NCBI GenBank assembly: GCA_903813345.2
Contig: CAIIXF020000001.1
Location: 24,913,915 to 24,977,914, forward strand
DNA from: Owenia fusiformis
Taxonomy: Eukaryota > Annelida > Polychaeta > Sabellida > Oweniidae
Reading direction: 5' to 3'
Length of the DNA stretch: 64,000 nt
Shown here: one piece after another, positions 28,101 to 43,100 of the stretch
Position numbering within the stretch: the first letter of the stretch is position 1
How the letters are laid out: each line of letters begins with the position of its first letter
Position numbers and translations under genes: made by a program
The notes under the pieces: model-generated
What the model was told of the DNA's origin: nothing
The model's database searches: none
The model's input: the letters and a program-made list of their open reading frames with translations, nothing else

Positions 28101-31100
28101 CGCAACTACGGCAGATACTACAGCAGCTGATGCTACAACTACAGTGGCTGACACAACTACAGCTGATGCTACAACAACAGTTGCTGATGCAACAACGGCT
28201 GATGTTACAACAACAGTAGCTGACACAACTACAGTAGCTGACGCAACTACGGCAGATACTACAGCAGCTGATGCTACAACTACAGTGGCTGACACAACTG
28301 CAGCTGATGCTACAACAACAGTTGCTGATGCAACAACGGCTGATGTTACAACAGCAGTTGCTGACACAACTACAGTGGCTGACACAACTACGGCAGATTC
28401 TACAGCAGCTGATGCTACAAGTACAGTGGCTGACACAACTACAGCTGATGCTACAACAACAGTTGCTGATGCAACAACGGCTGATGTTACAACAACAGTA
28501 GCTGACACAACTACAGTGGCTGACGCAACTACGGCAGATACTACAGCAGCTGATGCTACAACTACAGTGGCTGACACAACTGCAGCTGATGCTACAACAA
28601 CAGTTGCTGATGCAACAACGGCTGATGTTACAACAGCAGTTGCTGACACAACTACAGTGGCTGACGCAACTACGGCAGATACTACAGCAGCTGATGCTAC
28701 AAGTACAGTGGCTGACACAACTACAGCTGATGCTACAACAACAGTTGCTGATGCAACAACGGCTGATGTTACAACAACAGTAGCTGACACAACTACAGTG
28801 GCTGACGCAACTACGGCAGATACTACAGCAGCTGATGCTACAACTACAGTGGCTGACATAACTGCAGCTGATGCTACAACAACAGTTGCTGATGCAACAA
28901 CGGCTGATGTTACAACAGCAGTTGCTGACACAACTACAGTGGCTGACGCAACTACGGCAGATACTACAGCAGCTGATGCTACAAGTACAGTGGCTGACAC
29001 AACTACAGCTGATGCTACAACAACAGTTGCTGATGCAACAACGGCTGATGCTACAACAACAGTAGCTGACACAACTACAGTGGCTGACGCAACTACGGCA
29101 GATAATACAGCAGCTGATGCTACAACTACAAGGGCTGACACAACTGCAGCTGATGCTACAACAACAGTTGCTGATGCAACAACGGCTGATGTTACAACAA
29201 CAGTAGCTGACACAACTACAGTGGCTGACACAACTACAGCTGATGCTACAACAACAGTTGCTGATGCAACAACGGCTGATGTTACAACAACAGTAGCTGA
29301 CACAACTACAGTGGCTGACGCAACTACGGCAGATACTACAGCAGCTGATGCTACAACTACAGTGGCTGCCACAACTGCAGCTGATGTTACAACAACAGTT
29401 GCTGATGCAACAACGGCTGATGTTACAAAAGCAGTTGCTGACACAACTACAGTGGCTGACGCAACTACGGCAGATTCTACAGCAGCTGATGCTATTAGTA
29501 CAGTGGCTGACACAACTACAGCTGATGCTACAACAACAGTTGCTGATGCAACAACGGCTGATATTACAACAATAGTAGCTGACACAACTACAGTGGCTGA
29601 CGCAACTACGGTAGATACTACAGCAGCTGATGCTACAACTACAGTGGCTGACACAACTGCAGCTGATGCTACAACAACAGTTGCTGATGCAACAACGGCT
29701 GATGTTACAACAGCAGTTGCTGACACAACTACAGTGGCTGACGCAACTACGGCAGATACTACAGCAGCTGATGCTACAATTACAGTGGCTGACACAACTA
29801 CAGCTGATGCTACAACAACAGTTGCTGATGCAACAACGGCTGATGTTACAACAACAGTAGCTGACACAACTACATTGACTGACGCAACTAGAGCAGATAC
29901 TACAGCAGCTGATGCTACAGCTACAGTGGCTGACACAACTGCAGCTGATGCTACAACAACAGTTGCTGATGCAACAACGGCTGATGTTACAACAGCAGTT
30001 GCTGACACAACTACAGTGGCTGACGCAACTACGGCAGATACTACAGCAGCTGATGCTACAAGTACAGTGGCTGACTCAACTACAGCTGATGCTACAACAA
30101 CAGTTGCTGATGCAACAACGGCTGATGTTACAACAGCAGTTGCTGACACAACTACAGTGGCTGACGCAACTACGGCAGATACTACAGCAGCTGCTGCTAC
30201 AAGTACAGTGGCTGACACAACGACAGCTGATCCTACAACAACAGTTGCTGATGCAACAACGGCTGATGTTACAACAACAGTAGCTGACACAACTACAGTG
30301 GCTGACGCAACTACGGCAGATACTACAGCAGCTGATGCTACAACTACAGTGGCTGACACAACTGCAGCTGATGCTACAACAACAGTTGCTGATGCAACAA
30401 CGGCTGATGTTACAACAGCAGTTGCTGACACAACTAGAGTGGCTGACGCAACTACGGCAGATTCTACAGCAGCTGATGCTACAACTACAGTGGCTGACAC
30501 AACTGCAGCTGATGCTACAACAACAGTTGCTGATGTAACAACGGCTGGTGTTACAACAGCAGTTGCTGACACAACTACAGTGGCTGACGCAACTACGGCA
30601 GATACTACAGCAGCTGATGCTACAAGTACAGTGGCTGACACAACTACAGCTGATGCTACAACAACAGTTGCTGATGCAACAACGGCTGATGTTACAACAA
30701 CAGTAGCTGACACAACTACAGTGGCTGACGCAACTACGACAGATACTACAGCAGCTGATGCTACAACTACAGTGGCTGACACAACTGCAGCTGATGCTAC
30801 AACAACAGTTGCTGATGCAACAACGGCTGATGTTACAACAGCAGTTGCTGACACAACTACAGTGGCTGACGCAACTACGGCAGATTCTACAGCAGCTGAT
30901 GCTACAAGTACAGTGGCTGACACAACTACAGCTGATGCTACAACAACAGTTGCTGATGCAACAACGGCTGGTGTTACAACAACAGTAGCTGACACAACTA
31001 CAGTGGCTGACGCAACTACGGCAGATACTACAGCAGCTGATGCTACAACTACAGTGATTGACACAACTGCAGCTGATGCTACAACAACAGTTGCTGATGC

Positions 31101-34100
31101 AACAACGGCTGATGTTACAACAGCAGTTGCTGACACAACTACAGTGGCTGAAGCAACTACGGCAGATACTACAGCAGCTGATGCTACAACTACAGTGGCT
31201 GACACAACTGCAGCTGATGCTACAACAACAGTTGCTGATGCAACAACGGCTGATGTTACAACAGCAGTTGCTGACACAACTACAGTGGCTGACGCAACTA
31301 CGGCAGATTCTACAGCAGCTGATGCTACAACTACAGTGGCTGACACAACTGCAGCTGATGCTACAACAACAGTTGCTGATGCAACAACGGCTGATGTTAC
31401 AACAGCAGTTGCTGACACAACTACAGTGGCTGACGCAACTACGGCAGATTCTACAGCAGCTGATGTTACAAGTACAGTGGCTGACACAACTACAGCTGAT
31501 GCTACAACAACAGTTGCTGATGCAACAACGGCTGATGTTACAACAACAGTAGCTGACACAACTACAGTGGCTGACGCAACTACGGCAGATACTACAGCAG
31601 CTGATGCTACAACTACAGTGGCTGACACAACTGCAGCTGATGCTACAACAACAGTTGCTGATGCAACAACGGCTGATGTTACAACAGCAGTTGCTGACAC
31701 AACTACAGTGGCTGACGCAACTACAGCAGATTCTACAGCAGCTGATGCTACAAGTACAGTGGCTGACACAACTACAGCTGATGCTACAACAACAGTTGCT
31801 GATGCAACAACGGCTGATGTTACAACAACAGTAGCTGACACAACTACAGTGGCTGACGCAACTACGGCAGATACTACAGCAGCTGATGCTACAACTACAG
31901 TGGCTGACACAACTGCAGCTGATGCTACAACAACAGTTGCTGATGCAACAACGGCTGATGTTACAACAGCAGTTGCTGACACAACTACAGTGGCTGACGC
32001 AACTACGGCAGATACTACAGCAGCTGATGCTACAAGTACAGTGGCTGACTCAACTACAGCTGATGCTACAACAACAGTTGCTGATGCAACAACGGCTGAT
32101 GTTACAACAACAGTAGCTGACACAACTACAGTGGCTGACGCAACTACGGCAGATTCTACAGCAGCTGATGCTACAACTACAGTGGCTGACACAACTGCAG
32201 CTGATGCTACAACAACAGTTGCTGATGCAACAACGGCTGGTGTTACAACAGCAGTTGCTGACACAACTACAGTGGCTGACGCAACTACGGAAGATACTAC
32301 AGCAGCTGATGCTACAAGTACAGTGGCTGACACAACTACAGCTGATGCTACAACAACAGTTGCTGATGCAACAACGGCTGATGTTACAACAACAGTAGCT
32401 GACACAACTACAGTGGCTGACGCAACTACGGCAGATACTACAGCAGCTGATGCTACAACTACAGTGGCTGACACAACTGCAGCTGATGCTACAACAACAG
32501 TTGCTGATGCAACAACGGCTGATGTTACAACAGCAGTTGCTGACACAACTACAGTGGCTGACGCAATTACGGCAGATTCTACAGCAGCTGATGCTACAAG
32601 TACAGTGGCTGACACAACTACAGCTGATGCTACAACAACAGTTGCTGATGCAACAACGGCTGATGTTACAACAACAGTAGCTGACACAACTACAGTGGCT
32701 GACGCAACTACGGCAGATACTACAGCAGCTGATGCTACAACTACAGTGGCTGACACAACTGCAGCTGATGCTACAACAACAGTTGCTGATGCAACAACGG
32801 CTGATGTTACAACAGCAGTTGCTGACACAACTACAGTGGCTGACGCAACTACGGCAGATTCTACAGCAGCTGATGCTACAAGTACAGTGGCTGACACAAC
32901 TACAGCTGATGCTACAACAACAGTTGCTGATGCAACAACGGCTGATGTTACAACAACAGTAGCTGACACAACTACAGTGGCTGACGCAACTACGGCAGAT
33001 ACTACAGCAGCTGATGCTACAACTACAGTGGCTGACACAACTGCAGCTGATGCTACAACAACAGTTGCTGATGCAACAACGGCTGATGTTACAACAGCAG
33101 TTGCTGACACAACTACAGTGGCTGACGCAACTACGGCAGATACTACAGCAGCTGATGCTACAAGTACAGTGGCTGACTCAACTACAGCTGATGCTACAAC
33201 AACAGTTGCTGATGCAACAACGGCTGATGTTACAACAACAGTAGCTGACACAACTACAGTGGCTGACGCAACTACGGCAGATTCTACAGCAGCTGATGCT
33301 ACAACTACAGTGGCTGACACAACTGCAGCTGATGCTTCAACAACAGTTGCTGATGCAACAACGGCTGGTGTTACAACAGCAGTTGCTGACACAACTACAG
33401 TGGCTGACGCAACTACGGCAGATACTACAGCAGCTGATGCTACAAGTACAGTGGCTGACACAACTACAGCTGATGCTACAACAACAGTTGCTGATGCAAC
33501 AACGGCTGATGTTACAACAACAGTAGCTGACACAACTACAGTGGCTGACGCAACTACGGCAGATACTACAGCAGCTGATGCTACAACTACAGTGGCTGAC
33601 ACAACTGCAGCTGATGCTACAACAACAGTTGCTGTTTCAACAACGGCTGATGTTACAACAGCAGTTGCTGACACAACAACGGCTGATGTTACAACAACAG
33701 TAGCTGACACAACTACAGTGGCTGACACAACTGCAGCTGATGCTACAGCAACAGTTGCTGATGCAACAACGGCTGATGTTACAACAGCAGTTGCTGACAC
33801 AACTACAGTGGCTGACGCAACTACGGCAGATACTACAGCAGCTGATGCTACAAGTACAGTGGCTGACACAACTACAGCTGATGCTACAACAACAGTTGCT
33901 GATGCAACAACGGCTGATGCTACAACAACAGTAGCTGACACAACTACAGCAGCTGATGCTACAACTACAGTGGCTGACACAACTGCAGCTGATACTACAA
34001 CAACAGTTGCTGATGCAACAACGGCTGATGTTACAACAGCAGTTGCTGACACAACTACAGTGGCTGACGCAACTACGGCAGATTCTACAGCAGCTGATGC

Positions 34101-37100
34101 TACAAGTACAGTGGCTGACACAACTATAGCTGATGCTACAACAACAGTTGCTGATGCAACAACGGCTGATGTTACAACAACAGTAGCTGACACAACTACA
34201 GTGGCTGACGCAACTACGGCAGATACTACAGCAGCTGATGCTACAACTACAGTGGCTGACACAACTGCAGCTGATGCTACAACAACAGTTGCTGATGCAA
34301 CAACGGCTGATGTTACAACAGCAGTTGCTGACACAACTACAGTGGCTGACGCAACTACGGCAGATACTACAGCAGCTGATGCTACAAGTACAGTGGCTGA
34401 CTCAACTACAGCTGATGCTACAACAACAGTTGCTGATGCAACAACGGCTGATGTTACAACAACAGTAGCTGACACAACTACAGTGGCTGACGCAACTACG
34501 GCAGATTCTACAGCAGCTGATGCTACAACTACAGTGGCTGACACAACTGCAGCTGATGCTACAACAACAGTTGCTGATGCAACAACGGCTGGTGTTACAA
34601 CAGCAGTTGCTGACACAACTACTGTGGCTGACGCAACTACGGCAGATACTACAGCAGCTGATGCTACAAGTACAGTGGCTGACACAACTACAGCTGATGC
34701 TACAACAACAGTTGCTGATGCAACAACGGCTGATGTTACAACAACAGTAGCTGACACAACTACAGTGGCTGACGCAACTACGGCAGATACTACAGCAGCT
34801 GATGCTACAACTACAGTGGCTGACACAACTGCAGCTGATGCTACAACAACAGTTGCTGATGCAACAACGGCTGATGTTACAACAGCAGTTGCTGACACAA
34901 CTACAGTGGCTGACGCAATTACGGCAGATTCTACAGCAGCTGATGCTACAAGTACAGTGGCTGACACAACTACAGCTGATGCTACAACAACAGTTGCTGA
35001 TGCAACAGCGGCTGATGTTACAACAACAGTAGCTGACACAACTACAGTGGCTGACGCAACTACGGCAGATACTACAGCAGCTGATGCTACAACTACAGTG
35101 GCTGACACAACTGCAGCTGATGCTACAACAACAGTTGCTGATGCAACAACGGCTGATGTTACAACAGCAGTTGCTGACACAACTACAGTGGCTGACGCAA
35201 CTACGGCAGATTCTACAGCAGCTGATGCTACAAGTACAGTGGCTGACACAACTACAGCTGATGCTACAACAACAGTTGCTGATGCAACAACGGCTGATGT
35301 TACAACAACAGTAGCTGACACAACTACAGTGGCTGACGCAACTACGGCAGATACTACAGCAGCTGATGCTACAACTACAGTGGCTGACACAACTGCAGCT
35401 GATGCTACAACAACAGTTGCTGATGCAACAACGGCTGATGTTACAACAGCAGTTGCTGACACAACTACAGTGGCTGACGCAACTACGGCAGATACTACAG
35501 CAGCTGATGCTACAAGTACAGTGGCTGACACAACTACAGCTGATGCTACAACAACAGTTACTGATGCAACAACGGCTGATGTTACAACAACAGTAGCTGA
35601 CACAACTACAGTGGCTGACGCAACTACGGCAGATACTATAGCAGCTGATGCTACAACTACAGTGGCTGACACAACTGCAGCTGATGCTACAACAACAGTT
35701 GCTGTTTCAACAACGGCTGATGTTACAACAGCAGTTGCTGACACAACTACAGTGGCTGACGCAACTACGGCAGATTCTACAGCAGCTGATGCTACAAGTA
35801 CAGTGGCTGACACAACTACAGCTGATGCTACAACAACAGTTGCTGATGCAACAACGGCTGATGTTACAACAACAGTAGCTGACACAACTACAGTGGCTGA
35901 CGCAACTACGGCAGATACTACAGCAGCTGATGCTACAACTACAGTGGCTGACACAACTGCAGCTGATGCTACAACAACAGTTGCTGATGCAACAACGGCT
36001 GATGTTACAACAGCAGTTGCTGACACAACTACAGTGGCTGACGCAACTACGGCAGATTCTACAGCAGCTGATGCTACAAGTACAGTGGCTGACACAACTA
36101 CAGCTGATGCTACAACAACAGTTGCTGATGCAACAACGGCTGATGTTACAACAACAGTAGCTGACACAACTACAGTGGCTGACGCAACTACGGCAGATAC
36201 TACAGCAGCTGATGCTACATCTACAGTGGCTGACACAACTGCAGCTGATGCTACAACAACAGTTGCTGATGCAACAACGACTGATGTTACAACAGCAGTT
36301 GCTGACACAACTACAGTGGCTGACGCAACTACGGCAGATTCTACAGCAGCTGATGCTACAAGTACAGTGGCTGACACAACTACAGCTGATGCTACAACAA
36401 CAGTTGCTGATGCAACAACGGCTGATGTTACAACAACAGTAGCTGACACAACTACAGTGGCTGACGCAACTACGGCAGATACTACAGCAGCTGATGCTAC
36501 AACTACAGTGGCTGACACAACTGCAGCTGATGCTACAACAACAGTTGCTGATGCAACAATGGCTGATGTTACAACAGCAGTTGCTGACACAACTACAGTG
36601 GCTGACGCAACTACGGCAGATTCTACAGCAGCTGATGCTACAAGTACAGTGGCTGACACAACTACAGCTGATGCTACAACAACAGTTGCTGATGCAACAA
36701 CGGCTGATGTTACAACAACAGTAGCTGACACAACTACAGTGGCTGACGCAACTACGGCAGATACTACAGCAGCTGATGCTACAACTACAGTGGCTGACAC
36801 AACTGCAGCTGATGCTACAACAACAGTTGCTGATGCAACAACGGCTGATGTTACAACAGCAGTTGCTGACACAACTACAGTGGCTGACGCAACTACGGCA
36901 GATTCTACAGCAGCTGATGCTACAAGTACAGTGGCTGACACAACTACAGCTGATGCTACAACAACAGTTGCTGATGCAACAACGGCTGATGTTACAACAA
37001 CAGTAGCTGACACAACTACAGTGGCTGACGCAACTACGGCAGATACTACAGCAGCTGATGCTACAACTACAGTGGCTGACACAACTGCAGCTGATGCTAC

Positions 37101-40100
37101 AACAACAGTTGCTGATGCAACAACGGCTGATGTTACAACAGCAGTTGCTGACACAACTACAGTGGCTGACGCAACTACGGCAGATTCTACAGCAGCTGAT
37201 GCTACAAGTACAGTGGCTGACACAACTACAGCTGATGCTACAACAACAGTTGCTGATGCAACAACGGCTGATGTTACAACAACAGTAGCTGACACAACTA
37301 CAGTGGCTGACGCAACTACGGCAGATACTACAGCAGCTGATGCTACAACTACAGTGGCTGACACAACTGCAGCTGATGCTACAACAACAGTTGCTGATGC
37401 AACAACGGCTGATGTTACAACAGCAGTTGCTGACACAACTACAGTGGCTGACGCAACTACGGCAGATTCTACAGCAGCTGATGCTACAAGTACAGTGGCT
37501 GACACAACTACAGCTGATGCTACAACAACAGTTGCTGATGCAACAACGGCTGATGTTACAACAACAGTAGCTGACACAACTACAGTGGCTGACGCAACTA
37601 CGGCAGATACTACAGCAGCTGATGCTACAACTACAGTGGCTGACACAACTGCAGCTGATGCTACAACAACAGTTGCTGATGCAACAACGGCTGATGTTAC
37701 AACAGCAGTTGCTGACACAACTACAGTGGCTGACGCAACTACGGCAGATACTACAGCAGCTGATGCTACAAGTACAGTGGCTGACACAACTACAGCTGAT
37801 GCTACAACAACAGTTGCTGATGCAACAACGGCTGATGTTACAACAACAGTAGCTGACAAAACTACAGCAGCTGATGCTACATCTACAGTGGCTGACACAA
37901 CTGCAGCTGATGCTACAACAACAGTTGCTGATGCAACAACGGCTGATGTTACAACAGCAGTTGCTGACACAACTACAGTGGCTGACGCAACTACGGCAGA
38001 TTCTACAGCAGCTGATGCTACAAGTACAGTGGCTGACACAACTACAGCTGATGCTACAACAACAGTTGCTGATGCAACAACGGCTGATGTTACAACAACA
38101 GTAGCTGACACAACTACAGTGGCTGACGCAACTACGGCAGATACTACAGCAGCTGATGCTACAACTACAGTGGCTGACACAACTGCAGCTGATGCTACAA
38201 CAACAGTTGCTGATGCAACAACGGCTGATGTTACAACAGCAGTTGCTGACACAACTACAGTGGCTGACGCAACTACGGCAGATACTACAGCAGCTGATGC
38301 TACAAGTACAGTGGCTGACTCAACTACAGCTGATGCTACAACAACAGTTGCTGATGCAACAACGGCTGATGTTACAACAGCAGTTGCTGACACAACTACA
38401 GTGGCTGACGCAACTACGGCAGATACTACAGCAGCTGATGCTACAAGTACAGTGGCTGACACAACTACAGCTGATGCTACAACAACAGTTGCTGATGCAA
38501 CAACGGCTGATGTTACAACAACAGTAGCTGACACAACTACACTGGCTGACGCAACTACGCCAGATACTACAGCAGCTGATGCTACAACTACAGTGGCTGA
38601 CACAACTGCAGCTGATGCTACAACAACAGTTGCTGATGCAACAACGGCTGATGTTACAACAGCAGTTGCTGACACAACTACAGTGGCTGACGCAACTACG
38701 GCAGATTCTACAGCAGCTGATGCTACAAGTACAGTGGCTGACACAACTACAGCTGATGCTACAACAACAGTTGCTGATGCAACAACGGCTGATGTTACAA
38801 CAACAGTAGCTGACACAACTACAGTGGCTGACGCAACTACGGCAGATACTACAGCAGCTGATGCTACAACTACAGTGGCTGACACAACTGCAGCTGATGC
38901 TACAACAACAGTTGCTGATGCAACAACGGCTGATGTTACAACAGCAGTTGCTGACACAACTACAGTGGCTGACGCAACTACGGCAGATTCTACAGCAGCT
39001 GATGCTACAAGTACAGTGGCTGACACAACTACAGCTGATGCTACAACAACAGTTGCTGATGCAACAACGGCTGATGTTACAACAACAGTAGCTGACACAA
39101 CTACAGTGGCTGACGCAACTACGGCAGATACTACAGCAGCTGATGCTACAACTACAGTGGCTGACACAACTGCAGCTGATGCTACAACAACAGTTGCTGA
39201 TGCAACAACGGCTGATGTTACAACAGCAGTTGCTGACACAACTACAGTGGCTGACGCAACTACGGCAGATACTACAGCAGCTGATGCTACAAGTACAGTG
39301 GCTGACACAACTACAGCTGATGCTACAACAACAGTTGCTGATGCAACAACGGCTGATGTTACAACAACAGTAGCTGACAAAACTACAGCAGCTGATGCTA
39401 CATCTACAGTGGCTGACACAACTGCAGCTGATGCTACAACAACAGTTGCTGATGCAACAACGGCTGATGTTACAACAGCAGTTGCTGACACAACTACAGT
39501 GGCTGACGCAACTACGGCAGATTCTACAGCAGCTGATGCTACAAGTACAGTGGCTGACACAACTACAGCTGATGCTACAACAACAGTTGCTGATGCAACA
39601 ACGGCTGATGTTACAACAACAGTAGCTGACACAACTACAGTGGCTGACGCAACTACGGCAGATACTACAGCAGCTGATGCTACAACTACAGTGGCTGACA
39701 CAACTGCAGCTGATGCTACAACAACAGTTGCTGATGCAACAACGGCTGATGTTACAACAGCAGTTGCTGACACAACTACAGTGGCTGACGCAACTACGGC
39801 AGATACTACAGCAGCTGATGCTACAAGTACAGTGGCTGACTCAACTACAGCTGATGCTACAACAACAGTTGCTGATGCAACAACGGCTGATGTTACAACA
39901 ACAGTAGCTGACACAACTACAGTGGCTGACGCAACTACGGCAGATTCTACAGCAGCTGATGCTACAACTACAATGGCTGACACAACTGCAGCTGATGCTA
40001 CAACAACAGTTGCTGATGCAACAACGGCTGATGTTACAACAACAGTAGCTGACACAACTACAGTGGCTGACGCAACTACGGCAGATACTACAGCAGCTGA

Positions 40101-43100
40101 TGCTACAACTACAGTGGCTGACACAACTGCAGCTGATGCTACAACAACAGTTGCTGATGCAACAACGGCTGATGTTACAACAGCAGTTGCTGACACAACT
40201 ACAGTGGCTGACGCAACTACGGCAGATTTTACAGCAGCTGATGCTACAAGTACAGTGGCTGACACAACTACAGCTGATGCTACAACAACAGTTGCTGATG
40301 CAACAACGGCTGATGTTACAACAACAGTAGCTGACACAACTACAGTGGCTGACGCAACTACGGCAGATACTACAGCAGCTGATGCTACAACTACAGTGGC
40401 TGACACAACTGCAGCTGATGCTACAACAACAGTTGCTGATGCAACAACGGCTGATGTTACAACAGCAGTTGCTGACACAACTACAGTGGCTGACGCAACT
40501 ACGGCAGATACTACAGCAGCTGATGCTACAAGTACAGTGGCTGACAAAACTACAGCTGATGCTACAACAACAGTTGCTGATGCAACAACGGCTGATGTTA
40601 CAACATCAGTAGCTGACACAACTACAGCAGCTGATGCTACAACTACAGTGGCTGACACAACTGCAGCTGATGCTACAACAACAGTTGCTGATGCAACAAC
40701 GGCTGATGTTACAACAACAGTAGCTGACACAACTACAGTGGCTGACGCAACTACGGCAGATACTACAGCAGCTGATGCTACAACTACAGTGGCTGACACA
40801 ACTACAGCTGATGCTACAACAACAGTTGCTGATTCAACAACGGCTGATGTTACAACAACAGTAGCTGACACAACTACAGTGGCTGACGCAACTACGGCAG
40901 ATACTACAGCAGCTGATGCTACAAGTACAGTGGCTGACACAACTACAGCTGATGCTACAACAACAGTTGCTGATGCAACAACGGCTGATGTTACAACAAC
41001 AGTAGCTGACACAACTACAGTGGCTGACGCAACTACGGCAGATACTACAGCAGCTGATGCTACAACTACAGTGGCTGACACAACTGCAGCTGATGCTACA
41101 ACAACAGTTGCTGATGCAACAACGGCTGATGTTACAACAGCAGTTGCTGACACAACTACAGTGGCTGACGCAACTACGGCAGATTTTACAGCAGCTGATG
41201 CTACAAGTACAGTGGCTGACACAACTACAGCTGATGCTACAACAACAGTTGCTGATGCAACAACGGCTGATGTTACAACAACAGTAGCTGACACAACTAC
41301 AGTGGCTGACGCAACTACGGCAGATACTACAGCAGCTGATGCTACAACTACAGTGGCTGACACAACTGCAGCTGATGCTACAACAACAGTTGCTGATGCA
41401 ACAACGGCTGATGTTACAACAGCAGTTGCTGACACAACTACAGTGGCTGACGCAACTACGGCAGATACTACAGCAGCTGATGCTACAAGTACAGTGGCTG
41501 ACACAACTACAGCTGATGCTACAACAACAGTTGCTGATGCAACAACGGCTGATGTTACAACAACAGTAGCTGACACAACTACAGCAGCTGATGCTACAAC
41601 TACAGTGGCTGACACAACTGCAGCTGATGCTACAACAACAGTTGCTGATGCAACAACGGCTGATGTTACAACAACAGTAGCTGACACAACTACAGTGGCT
41701 GACGCAACTACGGCAGATACTACAGCAGCTGATGCTACAACTACAGTGGCTGACACAACTACAGCTGATGCTACAACAACAGTTGCTGATTCAACAACGG
41801 CTGATGTTACAACAACAGTAGCTGACACAACTACAGTGGCTGACGCAACTACGGCAGATACTACAGCAGCTGATGCTACAACTACAGTGGCTGACACAAC
41901 TACAGCTGATGCTACAACAACAGTTGCTGATGCAAGAACGGCTGATGTTACAACAACAGTAGCTGACACAACTACAGTGGCTGACGCAACTACGGCAGAT
42001 ACTACAGCAGCTGATGCTACAACTACAGTGGCTGACACAACTACAGCTGATGCTACAACAACAGTTGCTGATGCAACAACGGCTGATGTTACAACAACAG
42101 TAGCTGACACAACTACAGTGGCTGACGCAACTACGGCAGATACTACAGCAGCTGATGCTACAACTACAGTGGCTGACACAACTACAGCTGATGCTACAAC
42201 AACAGTTGCTGATGCAACAACGGCTGATGTTACAACAACAGTAGCTGGCACAACTACAGTGGCTGACGCAACTACGGCAGATACTACAGCAGCTGATGCT
42301 ACAACTACAGTGGCTGACACAACAATAGCTGATGCTACAACAACTTTTGCTGATGCTACAACGGCTGATGTTACAACAACAGTAGCTGACACAACTACAG
42401 TGGCTGACGCAACTACGGCAGATACTACAGCAGAAGATGCTACAACTACAGTGGCTGACACAACTACAGCTGATGCTACAACAACAGTTGCTGATGCAAC
42501 AACGGCTGATGTTACAACAACAGTAGCTGACACAACTACAGTGGCTGACGCAACTATAACAGATACTACAGCAGCTGATGCTACAACTACAGTGGCTGAC
42601 ACAACTACAGCTGATGCTACAACAACAGTTGCTGATGCAACAACGGCTGATGTTACAACAACAGTAGCTGACACAACTACAGTGGCTGACGCAACTACGG
42701 CAGATACTACAGCAGCTGATGCTACAACAACAGAGGCTGACACATTTTCAGGTGATGCTACAACAACAGTTGCTGATGCAACAACGGCTGATGTTACAAC
42801 AACAGTAGCTGACACAACTACAGTGGCTGACGCAACTACGGCAGATACTACAGCAGCTGATGCTACAACTACAGTGGCTGACACAACTACAGCTGATGCT
42901 ACAACAACAGTTGCTGATGCAACAACGGCTGATGCTACAACAACAGTAGCTGACACAACTACAGTGGCTGACGCAACTACGGCAGATACTACAGCAGCTG
43001 ATGCTACAACAACAGAGGCTGACACATTTTCAGGTGATGCTACAACAACAGTTGCTGATGCAACAACGGCTGATGTTACAACAACAGTAGCTGACACAAC

